Below are positions 1 to 7,222 of a stretch of DNA of 12,186 nt, piece by piece. The notes beneath the pieces are model-generated. The model ran no database searches, was not told the DNA's origin, and worked only from the letters and a program-made list of their open reading frames with translations. Position numbers and translations under genes: made by a program. Position 1 is the first letter of the stretch. The number at the start of each line of letters is the position of its first letter. Source of the stretch: DASVXQ01 sp040414855 (GTDB lineage: Bacteria; Actinomycetota; CALGFH01); assembly GCA_040414855.1 (NCBI GenBank), contig JBEDUQ010000315.1, positions 1 to 12,186 on the forward strand. The letters are read 5' to 3'.

Positions 1-1
1 G

Positions 2-964
2 GACGTCGGCCTGCGGTCGGCCACCGACGGCGAGTTCCGCCGGACCACCTGGCACATGGACTTCATCTACCAGCTCGGCGGCATCGGCAGCGCCAAGGAC
101 GAGAACCTCAAGGTCCAGTTCTACAACAACGACGGCACCCTCGAGTTCACCTCCGCGGCCCTCAAGGTCAACCAGAAGGTCAGGCTCGAGCGGACCATCT
201 TCGGTGACGATTTCCAGACCCTCAAGGGGTTCACCGACCGGACCGGCGCGACCGCGAAGCAGACCATCCCGTCGCCGAGCATGGTCCACTACCGCGGCGG
301 TCCCGCCTCGATCGACCCCAGCGTCTACCCCGACGTCGACCAGTTCTGGAACGACCTGAGCGCCGCCTACGCCGAGCAGGTCCGCCGCCTCCACGAGCTG
401 GGTTGCACCTACCTCCAGTTCGACGACACCAGCCTCGCCTACCTGAACGACCCGAGGCAGCGGCAGCTCATGACCGATCGCGGCGACGACGCCGACCACC
501 TGCACCTGCGCTACATCCGCCAGATCAACGCGGCGCTCGCCGCCAAGCCCGAGGGCATGACGGTCACGACCCACATGTGCCGCGGCAATTTCCGGTCGTC
601 CTGGGCCGCCGAGGGCGGCTACGACTTCGTGGCGGAGGCGCTGTTCAACCAGCTCGCGGTCGATGGCTTCTTCCTCGAGTACGACGACGCCCGCTCGGGC
701 GGGTTCGAGCCGCTGCGCTTCGTCCCGAAGGGCAAGATGGTCGTCCTCGGGCTGGTCACCACCAAGCGCGGCGACCTTGAGTCCAAGGACGACCTCAAGC
801 GCCGCATCGACCAGGCGAGCAAGTTCGTGCCGCTGGAGCAGCTCTGCCTGTCACCGCAGTGCGGCTTCTCGTCGACGGTCGAGGGCAACCTGCTCAGCTA
901 CGACCAGGAGGTCGCCAAGCTGCGCCTGATCGTGGAGACCGCCGAGGAGGTCTGGGGCCTCTAG
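2..964 (+). CDS. Cobalamin-independent methionine synthase-like zinc methyltransferase (MetE C-terminal/YxjG type), 5' end cut off
   Basis: The reading frame is open from base 2, so the start lies outside the window; 320 residues remain of a family usually about 370-380 long. An N-terminal ATDGEFRR-type motif (near residue 7) is typical of the YxjG/YxjH branch of the UROD/MetE-like barrel. The four residues expected to bind zinc in MetE are visible: His191 and Cys193 in THMCRGNF, Glu226 in FLEYDD, and Cys287 in SPQCGFSS. The 61-residue spacing between the last two equals that of E. coli MetE Glu665/Cys726. The family transfers a methyl group to a thiol, classically homocysteine, in the cytoplasm. 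This single-domain branch lacks the MetE N-terminal folate-binding half, and its methyl donor is often unknown. The gene is convergent with the next one, and their stop codons overlap in CTAG. The fold and metal site are secure; the substrate is not. Confidence 0.9.
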   Translation, partial: DVGLRSATDGEFRRTTWHMDFIYQLGGIGSAKDENLKVQFYNNDGTLEFTSAALKVNQKVRLERTIFGDDFQTLKGFTDRTGATAKQTIPSPSMVHYRGGPASIDPSVYPDVDQFWNDLSAAYAEQVRRLHELGCTYLQFDDTSLAYLNDPRQRQLMTDRGDDADHLHLRYIRQINAALAAKPEGMTVTTHMCRGNFRSSWAAEGGYDFVAEALFNQLAVDGFFLEYDDARSGGFEPLRFVPKGKMVVLGLVTTKRGDLESKDDLKRRIDQASKFVPLEQLCLSPQCGFSSTVEGNLLSYDQEVAKLRLIVETAEEVWGL

Positions 965-1782
965 CTCCGAAGGAAGGCGAGCAGGTCGGCGTTGACTTGA
1001 TCCTGAAGCGTCGCCGTCAGGCCGTGTGGTGCGCCCGGATAGTAGATTTCCTGGGCGCCCTTGATGAGCCTGGCCGATTTCCTCGCCGAGTCATGGACGG
1101 GAACGATCTGGTCGTCCTCGCCGTGCATGACCAGGGTGGGGACGTCGAACTTGTTGAGGTCTTCGGTGAAGTCGGTCTCGGAGAAGGCCTTGATGCTTTC
1201 GTAGGCGTTCTTGAGGCCGGCCTGCATGCTCCACAGCCAGAACTGGTCCAGCACGCCCTGGGAGACCTTGGCGCCCGGCCGGTTGGCGCCGTAGAACTGT
1301 AGCGCCAGGTCCTTGTAGAACTGCGAGCGGTCGTTGTACAGGCCCGAACGGAGCCCGTCGAATACCTCGATCGGCAGGCCTTCCGGATTGGCGGCGGTCT
1401 GCAGCATGATCGGCGGCACGGCCGAGATCAGGACGGCCTTCGCGACCCGTATCGTCCCGTGGCGTCCGATGTAGCGGGCGACCTCGCCGCCGCCGGTGGA
1501 GTGGCCCACCAGCGTTGCGTCCCTGAGGGCCAGCTCCTCCATCACGGCGGCAAGGTCGTCGGCATAGCCGTTCATGTCGTTGCCGGAGGAGGCCTGGCTC
1601 GACCGGCCATGGCCGCGCCGATCGTGCGCCACCACGCGGAAGCCGTTCTGCGCGAGGAACAGCATCTGCCCGTCCCAGGCGTCGGCGCTCAGCGGCCAGC
1701 CGTGCGAGAACGTGACGACCGGGCCCTGGCCCCAGTCTTTGTAATAGATCTCGGTGCCGTCCCTGGTGGTGATCGTGCTCAT
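961..1782 (-). CDS. Alpha/beta hydrolase, non-heme chloroperoxidase/arylesterase-like
   Basis: This is a complete 273-residue protein of the length usual for cofactor-free haloperoxidase/esterase enzymes. The oxyanion-hole motif SHGWP is at residues 26-30. The nucleophile Ser95 lies in the elbow GHSTGG, the acid is probably Asp224 in HGEDDQIVP, and the base is His253 in APHG, giving a full catalytic triad. There is no signal peptide, so the protein should be cytoplasmic. The family hydrolyses small esters and can form peracids that halogenate in vitro; the natural substrate cannot be told from sequence. The ATG at 1782 is supported by AAAGGAG on the minus strand (1791-1797), 8 nt upstream. 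The gene lies 286 nt downstream of a VOC gene on the same strand, so it may have its own promoter. Its base composition is less GC-rich than that of the operon further right, which may reflect horizontal transfer. Confidence 0.9.
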   Translation of the reverse strand: MSTITTRDGTEIYYKDWGQGPVVTFSHGWPLSADAWDGQMLFLAQNGFRVVAHDRRGHGRSSQASSGNDMNGYADDLAAVMEELALRDATLVGHSTGGGEVARYIGRHGTIRVAKAVLISAVPPIMLQTAANPEGLPIEVFDGLRSGLYNDRSQFYKDLALQFYGANRPGAKVSQGVLDQFWLWSMQAGLKNAYESIKAFSETDFTEDLNKFDVPTLVMHGEDDQIVPVHDSARKSARLIKGAQEIYYPGAPHGLTATLQDQVNADLLAFLRS

Positions 1783-2068
1783 CGGGTGGACTCCTTTGCT
1801 TGAGTAAGCGCAGCGAGGTGGTGAGCACCCGCCGGCTCGAGCTGCTGAGCGCGCGCGCAGCGGTTGACCCGGCGATCGTTCCCGCTGGGTTGCCGGAAAC
1901 CAGGACTTGAAACGGCCGATGCCGCGTCTGCCTGGGTCGTCCGGTCAGCCTGTCGCTGTCGAGCTCACAGCCCTGCCACCCGTCCTGATCGGCGAGCACC
2001 CCGCGCTGGGCGGCCCCGGGCGGCCGGGCACCCCGAGGACAGTCCCGCCGTCCGCGACCCGGCCGGCG
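1783..2068. other. Noncoding interval between two minus-strand genes
   Basis: These 286 bases separate the VOC stop from the hydrolase start, both on the minus strand. I see no convincing small gene; the frames that stay open here are continuations of shadow frames. A short GC hairpin (arms CCCGG/CCGGG at 2015-2019 and 2024-2028, 4-nt loop) lies about 40 nt past the VOC stop. It could help end that transcript, but it has no T-tract. The hydrolase ribosome-binding site is at 1791-1797. I could not pick a credible -35/-10 pair for the hydrolase. Confidence 0.5.
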
Positions 2069-2815
2069 TCAGTGGTGGTGCTCGTAGACGCCGAAGACGT
2101 TGCCGGCGGGGTCGCGGAGCGCGCCCGTCTTCATGTGGTCGTCGACCTCCATCGGTCCGTAGACGCGGGTGCCGCCGAGCTTCTCGGCCTCTGCCAGGGT
2201 CGCGTCGACGTCGGGGACCCTGGCGTACAGGGTCGCCCAGACGTGCTCGCCGCCGGCGCCGAGGCCGCCGCCGACCCGGCCGGGTCCCGACTCGGAGTCG
2301 ACGATGCCGTAGGCCGGAGCCCCGGAGTCGTTCAGCTTCCAGCCGAACAGCTCGGAGTAGAACCGCTGGGTCCGCGCGGCGTCGGCGCCGAGCACCTCGA
2401 ACCAGTCGACGGCGATGCCCTCGCCCGGTGTCGAGCCGCCGGGCTCGTACGGGGCGGCGGCGTCCGGGTCCGACCGCATGATGCCGACAAGGTTGCCGTC
2501 GGGGTCCTTGAACATCGCGAAGGCGCCGAAACCCTCGATCTCGGTGACCGGCACCACGGTGCCGGTGCCGCCGGCCGCCTGGGCCCGCGCGAGCAGGCCC
2601 TCGGGGTCGGGGTCGCCGACGTAGAACGACACCCAGGGCGTGCCGTCGCTCGACCGTCCGATGCCGCCGTTGATGCCCTCGCCGGCCTGGGTGTCCACCA
2701 TCGTGTAGCCGTCGCCGACCTCGTCCATCCGCCAGCCGAACAGGTCACGGTAGAAGCCGACGAGCTGCGGCTTGTCGGCGCCGCCGATCTCAAAATGGGT
2801 GATCCGGTTTCCCAT
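2069..2815 (-). CDS. Two-domain VOC (glyoxalase/bleomycin-resistance fold) protein
   Basis: The 248-residue protein is made of two tandem VOC modules, roughly residues 3-115 and 130-248. Each has the helix motif FYxxLFGW (residues 21-28 and 152-159) and a DPxGN turn (104-108 and 235-239). Internally duplicated VOC proteins of about 250-260 residues are common in actinomycetes and include the mycobacterial CFP32/Rv0577 and Cfp30B group. Canonical metal ligands are mostly absent: the usual Glu after the GN turn is Gly in both halves (GNLVGI, GNVFGV). A metal-dependent glyoxalase role is therefore doubtful, and small-molecule binding is as likely. I chose the ATG at 2815 because it has a purine-rich ribosome-binding site and begins the conserved first beta strand (MGNRITHFEI). 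An in-frame ATG at 2878 would add 21 residues that look unrelated and has no such site. The natural C-terminus is EHHH. The gene is divergent from the carboxylase operon. Confidence 0.88.
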   Translation of the reverse strand: MGNRITHFEIGGADKPQLVGFYRDLFGWRMDEVGDGYTMVDTQAGEGINGGIGRSSDGTPWVSFYVGDPDPEGLLARAQAAGGTGTVVPVTEIEGFGAFAMFKDPDGNLVGIMRSDPDAAAPYEPGGSTPGEGIAVDWFEVLGADAARTQRFYSELFGWKLNDSGAPAYGIVDSESGPGRVGGGLGAGGEHVWATLYARVPDVDATLAEAEKLGGTRVYGPMEVDDHMKTGALRDPAGNVFGVYEHHH

Positions 2816-2823
2816 CACGAACG

Positions 2824-2830
2824 CCTCTCT
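2824..2830 (-). promoter_or_regulatory. Ribosome-binding site that decides the VOC gene start
   Basis: Read on the minus strand this is AGAGAGG, 8 nt before the ATG at 2815. The alternative upstream ATG at 2878 has no comparable purine run, so the site favours the shorter 248-residue product. Confidence 0.55.
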
Positions 2831-2863
2831 GTGTGTGAATCCCGCCGCCCGATCACCCGGAAG

Positions 2864-2869
2864 ACGATA
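2864..2869 (-). promoter_or_regulatory. Possible -10 element for the VOC gene
   Basis: On the minus strand this reads TATCGT, which fits the actinobacterial TANNNT -10 pattern and would place the transcript start about 40 nt before the VOC ATG. No good -35 match is visible upstream, so this is a weak call based on one hexamer in GC-rich DNA. Confidence 0.25.
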
Positions 2870-2929
2870 GCCCAGCATCGCGACATCGACCCGGCCGCGC
2901 GACCCTGGACCGGCTCGGCGGCCGCGTGC

Positions 2930-2943
2930 TTACCTACCGGTAA
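2930..2943. promoter_or_regulatory. Inverted repeat TTACC-N4-GGTAA, probable repressor operator
   Basis: The sequence TTACCTACCGGTAA has 5-base inverted arms around TACC and also contains the perfect 8-base palindrome TACCGGTA. It lies 2 nt before the ATG of the carboxyltransferase gene, in the 130-nt divergent spacer. Short palindromes of this kind are typical TetR-type operators, and TetR-type repressors often control acyl-CoA catabolic operons. A repressor bound here would cover the start of the operon transcript. No regulator gene is in the window, so its identity is inference. A weak promoter-like pair overlaps it (TGGACC at 2906-2911, 18 nt, TTACCT at 2930-2935). If used, it would give an almost leaderless mRNA, in line with the lack of a ribosome-binding site before this ATG. 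Confidence 0.5.
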
Positions 2944-2945
2944 CC

Positions 2946-4544
2946 ATGAGCGTGCTGACCAGCCGCATCGACACCACCGCCGACGCCTACCGCGAGAACC
3001 GGAGCGCGAACCTGCGGCTGCTCGCCGAGCTCGACGAGCAGTTGGCGCTCGCCAGGGCCGGCGGCGGGCAGCGGTACGTCGCCAGGCACCGCGCGCGGGG
3101 CAAGCTGCTCGCCCGCGAGCGGATCGAGCTGCTGCTCGACCGCGACGCGCCGTTCCTCGAGCTGTCGCCGCTGGCCGCATGGGGCAGCGACTTCCACGTC
3201 GGCGCCGGGGTGGTCACGGGTGTCGGCACGGTCGAGCGCGTCGAGTGCGTCGTGCTGGCCAACGACCCGACCGTCCGCGGCGGCGCCACCAACCCCTTCG
3301 GCCTGCGCAAGACGCTGCGGGCGATGGAGATCGCCGAGCGCAACCGGCTCCCGCTGGTCCAGCTGATCGAGTCGGGCGGCGCCGACCTGCCCACCCAGTC
3401 GCAGATCTTCGTCCCAGGCGGGGCCGTCTTCCGGAACCTGACGCGCCTGTCGCGGGCCGGGGTGCCGACGCTGGCGCTGGTGTTCGGCAGCTCGACCGCC
3501 GGAGGCGCCTACGTTCCCGGCATGTCGGACCACACGATCATGGTCGCCGGCCAGGCGAAGGTGTTCCTCGGCGGGCCGCCGCTGGTGAAGATGGCCACCG
3601 GCGAGGAGGCCGACGACGAGGAGCTGGGCGGCGCGGCCATGCACGCCGGCACCTCCGGGCTCGCCGACCTGCTCGCCACCGACGAGCGCGACTGCCTCCG
3701 GCTCGGTAGGCGGGTCATCGCCAGCCTCCGCTGGCGCAAGCTCGGCCCAGGGCCGACGGCGGCGGCGGACGGGCCGCTGCACGACCCCGAGGAGCTGCTC
3801 GGCCTCGCCCCGGTCGACCTGCGCGCGCCGGCCGACGTGCGCGAGATCCTCGCCCGGATCCTCGACGGCTCGCGCTTCGACGAGGTCAAGCCCCGCTACG
3901 GCGCCAACCTGGTGACCGGCTGGGGCTCGGTCCACGGCTTCCCGGTCGGCGTGCTCGCCAACGCCAGCGGAGTGCTGTTCAGCGAGGAGTCCAACAAGGC
4001 GGCGCAGTTCATCCAGCTCGCCAACAAGGCGGACCTGCCGCTGGTCTTCCTCCAGAACACCACCGGTTACATGGTCGGCAAGCGCTACGAGCAGCGGGGG
4101 ATCATCAAGGACGGCGCCAAGATGATCAACGCGGTCTCGAACTCGACCGTGCCGCACCTGACCGTGATCTTCGGGGCTTCCTACGGCGCCGGCGGCTACG
4201 GCATGGCCGGGCGCGCCTACGACCCGCGCTTCGAGTTCACCTGGCCGGCGAGCCGCACCGCGGTGATGGGCCCGGAGCAGCTCGCCGGGGTGATGTCGAT
4301 CCTCTCGCGCGCCTCGGCGGCGGCCGGCGGGCGGCCCTTCGACGAGGAGGCCGACCAGGCGATGCGCCGCGCCGTTCACGACCAGATCGACGCCGAGTCC
4401 AAGCCGCTGTTCAACACCGGGCTGCTCTACGACGACGGCGTCATCGACCCGCGCGACACCCGCACGGTGCTCGGCATCGCGCTGTCGGCCTGCCACAGTG
4501 GGGAGGTGAAGGGCACGGACAGCTACGGCGTCTTCCGGATGTGA
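2946..4544 (+). CDS. Acyl-CoA carboxylase, carboxyltransferase (beta) subunit, MCC/GCC-type
   Basis: The 532-residue protein matches the usual length of methylcrotonyl-CoA/geranyl-CoA carboxylase beta subunits (about 530-540). It has two crotonase-like halves, an N domain (about 20-270) and a C domain (about 280-525). Both oxyanion-hole loops are intact: GSSTAGGAYVP (181-191) and GASYGAGGYGM (410-420). It moves carboxylate from carboxybiotin on the partner subunit to the acyl-CoA. The C-terminal half, with NNTTG-like QNTTGYMVG (370-378), follows MCC closely. The segment before the first oxyanion loop reads IFVPGGAVFRNLTRLS (154-169), unlike the DRDHFGRIF-type motif usual in MCC and GCC, so this is a distinct branch, perhaps AccD2-like. 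The ATG at 2946 gives a family-typical N-terminus, although no Shine-Dalgarno sequence precedes it. It is the first gene of the operon, and its stop overlaps the next start (GTGA). Confidence 0.93.
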   Translation: MSVLTSRIDTTADAYRENRSANLRLLAELDEQLALARAGGGQRYVARHRARGKLLARERIELLLDRDAPFLELSPLAAWGSDFHVGAGVVTGVGTVERVECVVLANDPTVRGGATNPFGLRKTLRAMEIAERNRLPLVQLIESGGADLPTQSQIFVPGGAVFRNLTRLSRAGVPTLALVFGSSTAGGAYVPGMSDHTIMVAGQAKVFLGGPPLVKMATGEEADDEELGGAAMHAGTSGLADLLATDERDCLRLGRRVIASLRWRKLGPGPTAAADGPLHDPEELLGLAPVDLRAPADVREILARILDGSRFDEVKPRYGANLVTGWGSVHGFPVGVLANASGVLFSEESNKAAQFIQLANKADLPLVFLQNTTGYMVGKRYEQRGIIKDGAKMINAVSNSTVPHLTVIFGASYGAGGYGMAGRAYDPRFEFTWPASRTAVMGPEQLAGVMSILSRASAAAGGRPFDEEADQAMRRAVHDQIDAESKPLFNTGLLYDDGVIDPRDTRTVLGIALSACHSGEVKGTDSYGVFRM

Positions 4545-6457
4545 GCGCTGGCCAGATCACCAAGCTGCTGGTCGCCAACCGCGGCGAGATCGCGCGGCGC
4601 GTGCTGCGGACCTGCCGCGAGCTCGGGATCGCCACCGTGGCGGTGTTCTCGGACGCCGACGCCGGCGCGCCGTTCGTGGCCGAGGCCGACGAGGCGGTGC
4701 CGATCGGCGGCACCACCCCGGCCGAGTCGTACCTGCGCGCCGACGCGATCGTGGCGGCGGCCGAGCGGACCGGCGCCGGCGCAATCCACCCCGGCTACGG
4801 CTTCCTGGCAGAGAGCGCCGACTTCGCGGAGCGCTGCCGCAAGCGCGACCTGGTCTTCATCGGCCCCACGCCGGAGGCGCTGGCGTCAATGGGCAACAAG
4901 CTGGAGGCCAAGCGGCTGGTCGCGGCGGCGGGCGTCCCGGTGCTCCCGGGCGCCGAGGCCGGCTTCCCGGTGATGGTCAAGGCGGTCTTCGGCGGCGGCG
5001 GGGTCGGCATGCGGATGGTCGCCGGGCCCGGCGAGCTGGACGAGGCGCTGGAGGCCGGTCGCCGCGCGGCCGCGGCGGCGTTCGGGGACGGCGAGGTGTT
5101 CGTGGAGCGTTACCTCGAGGGCGCCCGCCACGTCGAGGTGCAGATCGCCGGCGACGCGGCCGGCCGGGTGGTGCACCTGTTCGAGCGGGAGTGCTCGATC
5201 CAGCGCCGCCACCAGAAGGTCGTCGAGGAGGCGCCGTCGCCGGCGGTGGACGCGGCGCTCCGCGAGCGGCTCGGCGAGCTGGCGGTCGCGGCTGGGCGCG
5301 CGGTCGGCTGCACCGGGCTGGCCACCGTCGAGTTCCTGCTGTCAGGCGACCAGCCGAGCTTTCTGGAGATGAACCCGAGGCTCCAGGTGGAGCACCCGGT
5401 CACCGAGTGCGTCACCGGGCTCGACCTGGTCCGCCTCCAGATCCGCCTGGCCGAGGGCGAGCCGCTGCCGGCGGCCGCGCCCGCTCTGGACGGGCACGCG
5501 ATCGAGGCGCGGCTCTACGCCGAGGACCCGAGCCGCGGCTTGGTTCCCGCGGTCGGCAGGCTGCACCGGTTCCGGGTCGGCGGGCCAGGGGTCCGGGTCG
5601 ACGCGGGCGTCGCCGACGGCTCCGTGGTCGGGCCGCACTACGACCCGCTGCTCGCCAAGGTGATCGCGCACGCGCCGACCCGGGCCGAGGCGGCCAGGCT
5701 GCTCGCCGACGCGCTGGAGCGCGCCAGGATCCACGGGCCCGCGACCAACCGCGGGCTGCTGGTGCGGGTGCTGCGGCACCCGGCGTTCCTCGCCGGCGAG
5801 GTCGACACCGGCTTCCTGGAGCGGCACCTGGACGGCGACCTCGCGGAGCCGCCCCCGGACCCGCGGACCCGGTGGCTCAACGCGGTCGCGGCGGCGCTGG
5901 CCGGCCAGGCGGCGCGCCGCGCTGGCCAGACCCTGCCGTCCGGCTGGCGCAACAACCCGTCGCGGCTCCAGGTGGTCGACTTCGAGGGCATCTCGGTCGG
6001 CTACCGGCTCGGCCGCGACGGCCTGGAGGTCGAGGCGGGCGGCGAGCGCCGCGACGTCCGGCTGCGCTCGTGCGCGCCCGACCTGGTCGAGCTGGAGGCC
6101 GACGGGGTGCTGCGCCGCTTCGAGGTCCACGTGGTCGGCGACCTGCACCACGTCGACGGCCCGCTCGGCCCGAGCGTGCTCCGCGAGCTGCCCCGGCTCC
6201 CCGAGCCGAGCGCCGCCGAGCCGGCCGCCGGGTCGCTGGAGGCGCCGCTGCCTGGCGTGGTCCGGCGGGTCGCCGCCGCCCTTGGCGAGCGGGTCGAGGC
6301 CGGCGCGCTGCTGGTGGTGATGGAGGCGATGAAGATGGAGCATCGGGTGACCGCCCCGCAGGCCGGGGTGGTCGCCGAGGTGCTGGTCGCCGAGGGCGAC
6401 GAGGTCGACGGCGGCACCGTGCTCGCGGTGCTCCACCCCGAGGCGGCCGATGGCTGA
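4541..6457 (+). CDS. Acyl-CoA carboxylase, biotin carboxylase plus biotin carrier (alpha) subunit
   Basis: The 638-residue protein carboxylates its own biotin using ATP and bicarbonate. In order it has the biotin carboxylase N domain (KLLVANRGEIARRV, residues 8-21), the ATP-grasp domain (about 115-315), the carboxylase C domain (to about 435), a linking domain, and a C-terminal biotinyl domain with EAMKMEH, whose biotinylated lysine is Lys598, 40 residues from the end. Catalytic segments are intact: ERECSIQRRHQK (215-226) and FLEMNPRLQVEH (274-285). The glycine-rich lid reads GGGGVGM (151-157), with Val155 where Arg or Lys is usual. It starts at GTG in a 4-base overlap with the upstream stop and has no clear ribosome-binding site, which suggests translational coupling that would keep alpha and beta subunits in step. 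Its stop lies 8 nt inside the next gene. It forms an alpha-beta complex with the preceding product. Confidence 0.95.
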   Translation: MSAGQITKLLVANRGEIARRVLRTCRELGIATVAVFSDADAGAPFVAEADEAVPIGGTTPAESYLRADAIVAAAERTGAGAIHPGYGFLAESADFAERCRKRDLVFIGPTPEALASMGNKLEAKRLVAAAGVPVLPGAEAGFPVMVKAVFGGGGVGMRMVAGPGELDEALEAGRRAAAAAFGDGEVFVERYLEGARHVEVQIAGDAAGRVVHLFERECSIQRRHQKVVEEAPSPAVDAALRERLGELAVAAGRAVGCTGLATVEFLLSGDQPSFLEMNPRLQVEHPVTECVTGLDLVRLQIRLAEGEPLPAAAPALDGHAIEARLYAEDPSRGLVPAVGRLHRFRVGGPGVRVDAGVADGSVVGPHYDPLLAKVIAHAPTRAEAARLLADALERARIHGPATNRGLLVRVLRHPAFLAGEVDTGFLERHLDGDLAEPPPDPRTRWLNAVAAALAGQAARRAGQTLPSGWRNNPSRLQVVDFEGISVGYRLGRDGLEVEAGGERRDVRLRSCAPDLVELEADGVLRRFEVHVVGDLHHVDGPLGPSVLRELPRLPEPSAAEPAAGSLEAPLPGVVRRVAAALGERVEAGALLVVMEAMKMEHRVTAPQAGVVAEVLVAEGDEVDGGTVLAVLHPEAADG

Positions 6458-7220
6458 GGACGCGCCCGTCCGCTACAGCGTCGAGGACGGCGTCGCCTGG
6501 CTGGTCATCGACCGGCCCGAGGCCCGCAACGCCATCGACCGCGCGGTGGGTCGCGGCCTCTGGGACGGCTTCCGGCGCTTCGACGCCGACGAGACCGCCA
6601 AGGTCCTGGTGCTGACCGGCGCCGGCGACGCCGCCTTCTGCGCCGGCGCCGACCTCAAGGAGATGGCCGCCGACGGCCTGACGGTGCCGCCGAGGGACAT
6701 GGCGCCGCAGCTCGGGCTCAACCTCGAGATCGCCAAGCCGGTGATCGCGGCGGTCAACGGCGCCGCCTACGCCGGCGGCTTCCTGCTGGCGCAGATGTGC
6801 GACCTCTGCATCGCCGCCGAGCACGCTACCTTCGCGATCGCCGAGGCGCGCTGGGGCCGTGGCGCGCCCTGGGCGGCGCCGCTGCCGTGGCTGATCCCGC
6901 CCAGGGTGGCGATGGAGCTGCTGCTCACCGCCCGACCGATCGGCGCCGCCAGGGCACTCGAGGTCGGGCTGGTCAACGCGGTCGTGCCGGGGGCGTCGCT
7001 GCATGAGGAGGCGGCCAGGATGGCGGCGACCATCGCCGCCAACGCGCCGCTGTCGGTGCGGGCCGCCAAGGCGATGGTCTACCGCTCGGCCGGGCTCGGC
7101 CCGCGGGAAGCCCTCGAGGGCGGCTGGCGACTGTTCGAGCCGGTCTACGCCAGCGAGGACGCCCAGGAGGGCCCGCGCGCCTTCGTCGAGAAGCGCCAGC
7201 CCCGCTGGAAGGGACGCTGA
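6450..7220 (+). CDS. Enoyl-CoA hydratase/isomerase (crotonase) family protein
   Basis: This is a complete 256-residue crotonase-fold protein, the standard length. It shows the N-terminal strand plus IDRPEARNAID (20-30), the first oxyanion segment FCAGADLKEM (63-72) and the second glycine turn GAAYAGG (104-110). By position in the operon it should act after the carboxylase and hydrate a 3-methylglutaconyl-CoA-type product, the role of LiuC in leucine and AtuE in terpene breakdown. Of the two catalytic glutamates of rat mitochondrial hydratase, the Glu164 equivalent is present (Glu132 in AIAEARWG), but the Glu144 position is Leu112. The following stretch, WGRGAPWAAPLPW, also replaces the usual GxxPGxGGTQRL. 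It may therefore be a one-glutamate hydratase or an isomerase. The ATG lies inside the carboxylase gene (8-nt overlap, ATGGCTGA), preceded by GAGG; the next gene follows after 2 nt. Confidence 0.88.
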   Translation: MAEDAPVRYSVEDGVAWLVIDRPEARNAIDRAVGRGLWDGFRRFDADETAKVLVLTGAGDAAFCAGADLKEMAADGLTVPPRDMAPQLGLNLEIAKPVIAAVNGAAYAGGFLLAQMCDLCIAAEHATFAIAEARWGRGAPWAAPLPWLIPPRVAMELLLTARPIGAARALEVGLVNAVVPGASLHEEAARMAATIAANAPLSVRAAKAMVYRSAGLGPREALEGGWRLFEPVYASEDAQEGPRAFVEKRQPRWKGR

Positions 7221-7222
7221 CC

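Noticed and set aside
2816..2878. Longer N-terminus for the VOC protein starting at 2878
   Set aside because: There is no ribosome-binding site before that ATG, and the 21 extra residues do not look like part of a VOC domain.
1907..3709. Long plus-strand open frame of 600 codons
   Set aside because: It crosses the VOC gene on the opposite strand and runs into the carboxyltransferase gene in another frame. Its product is Arg/Ala/Gly-rich with no family motif, typical of shadow frames in high-GC DNA.
2946..6457. Acetyl- or propionyl-CoA carboxylase identity for the two subunits
   Set aside because: The neighbouring crotonase, AtuA and acyl-CoA dehydrogenase, together with the MCC-like C-terminal half of the beta subunit, fit a catabolic branched-acyl-CoA carboxylase better. 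No epsilon subunit gene is present.
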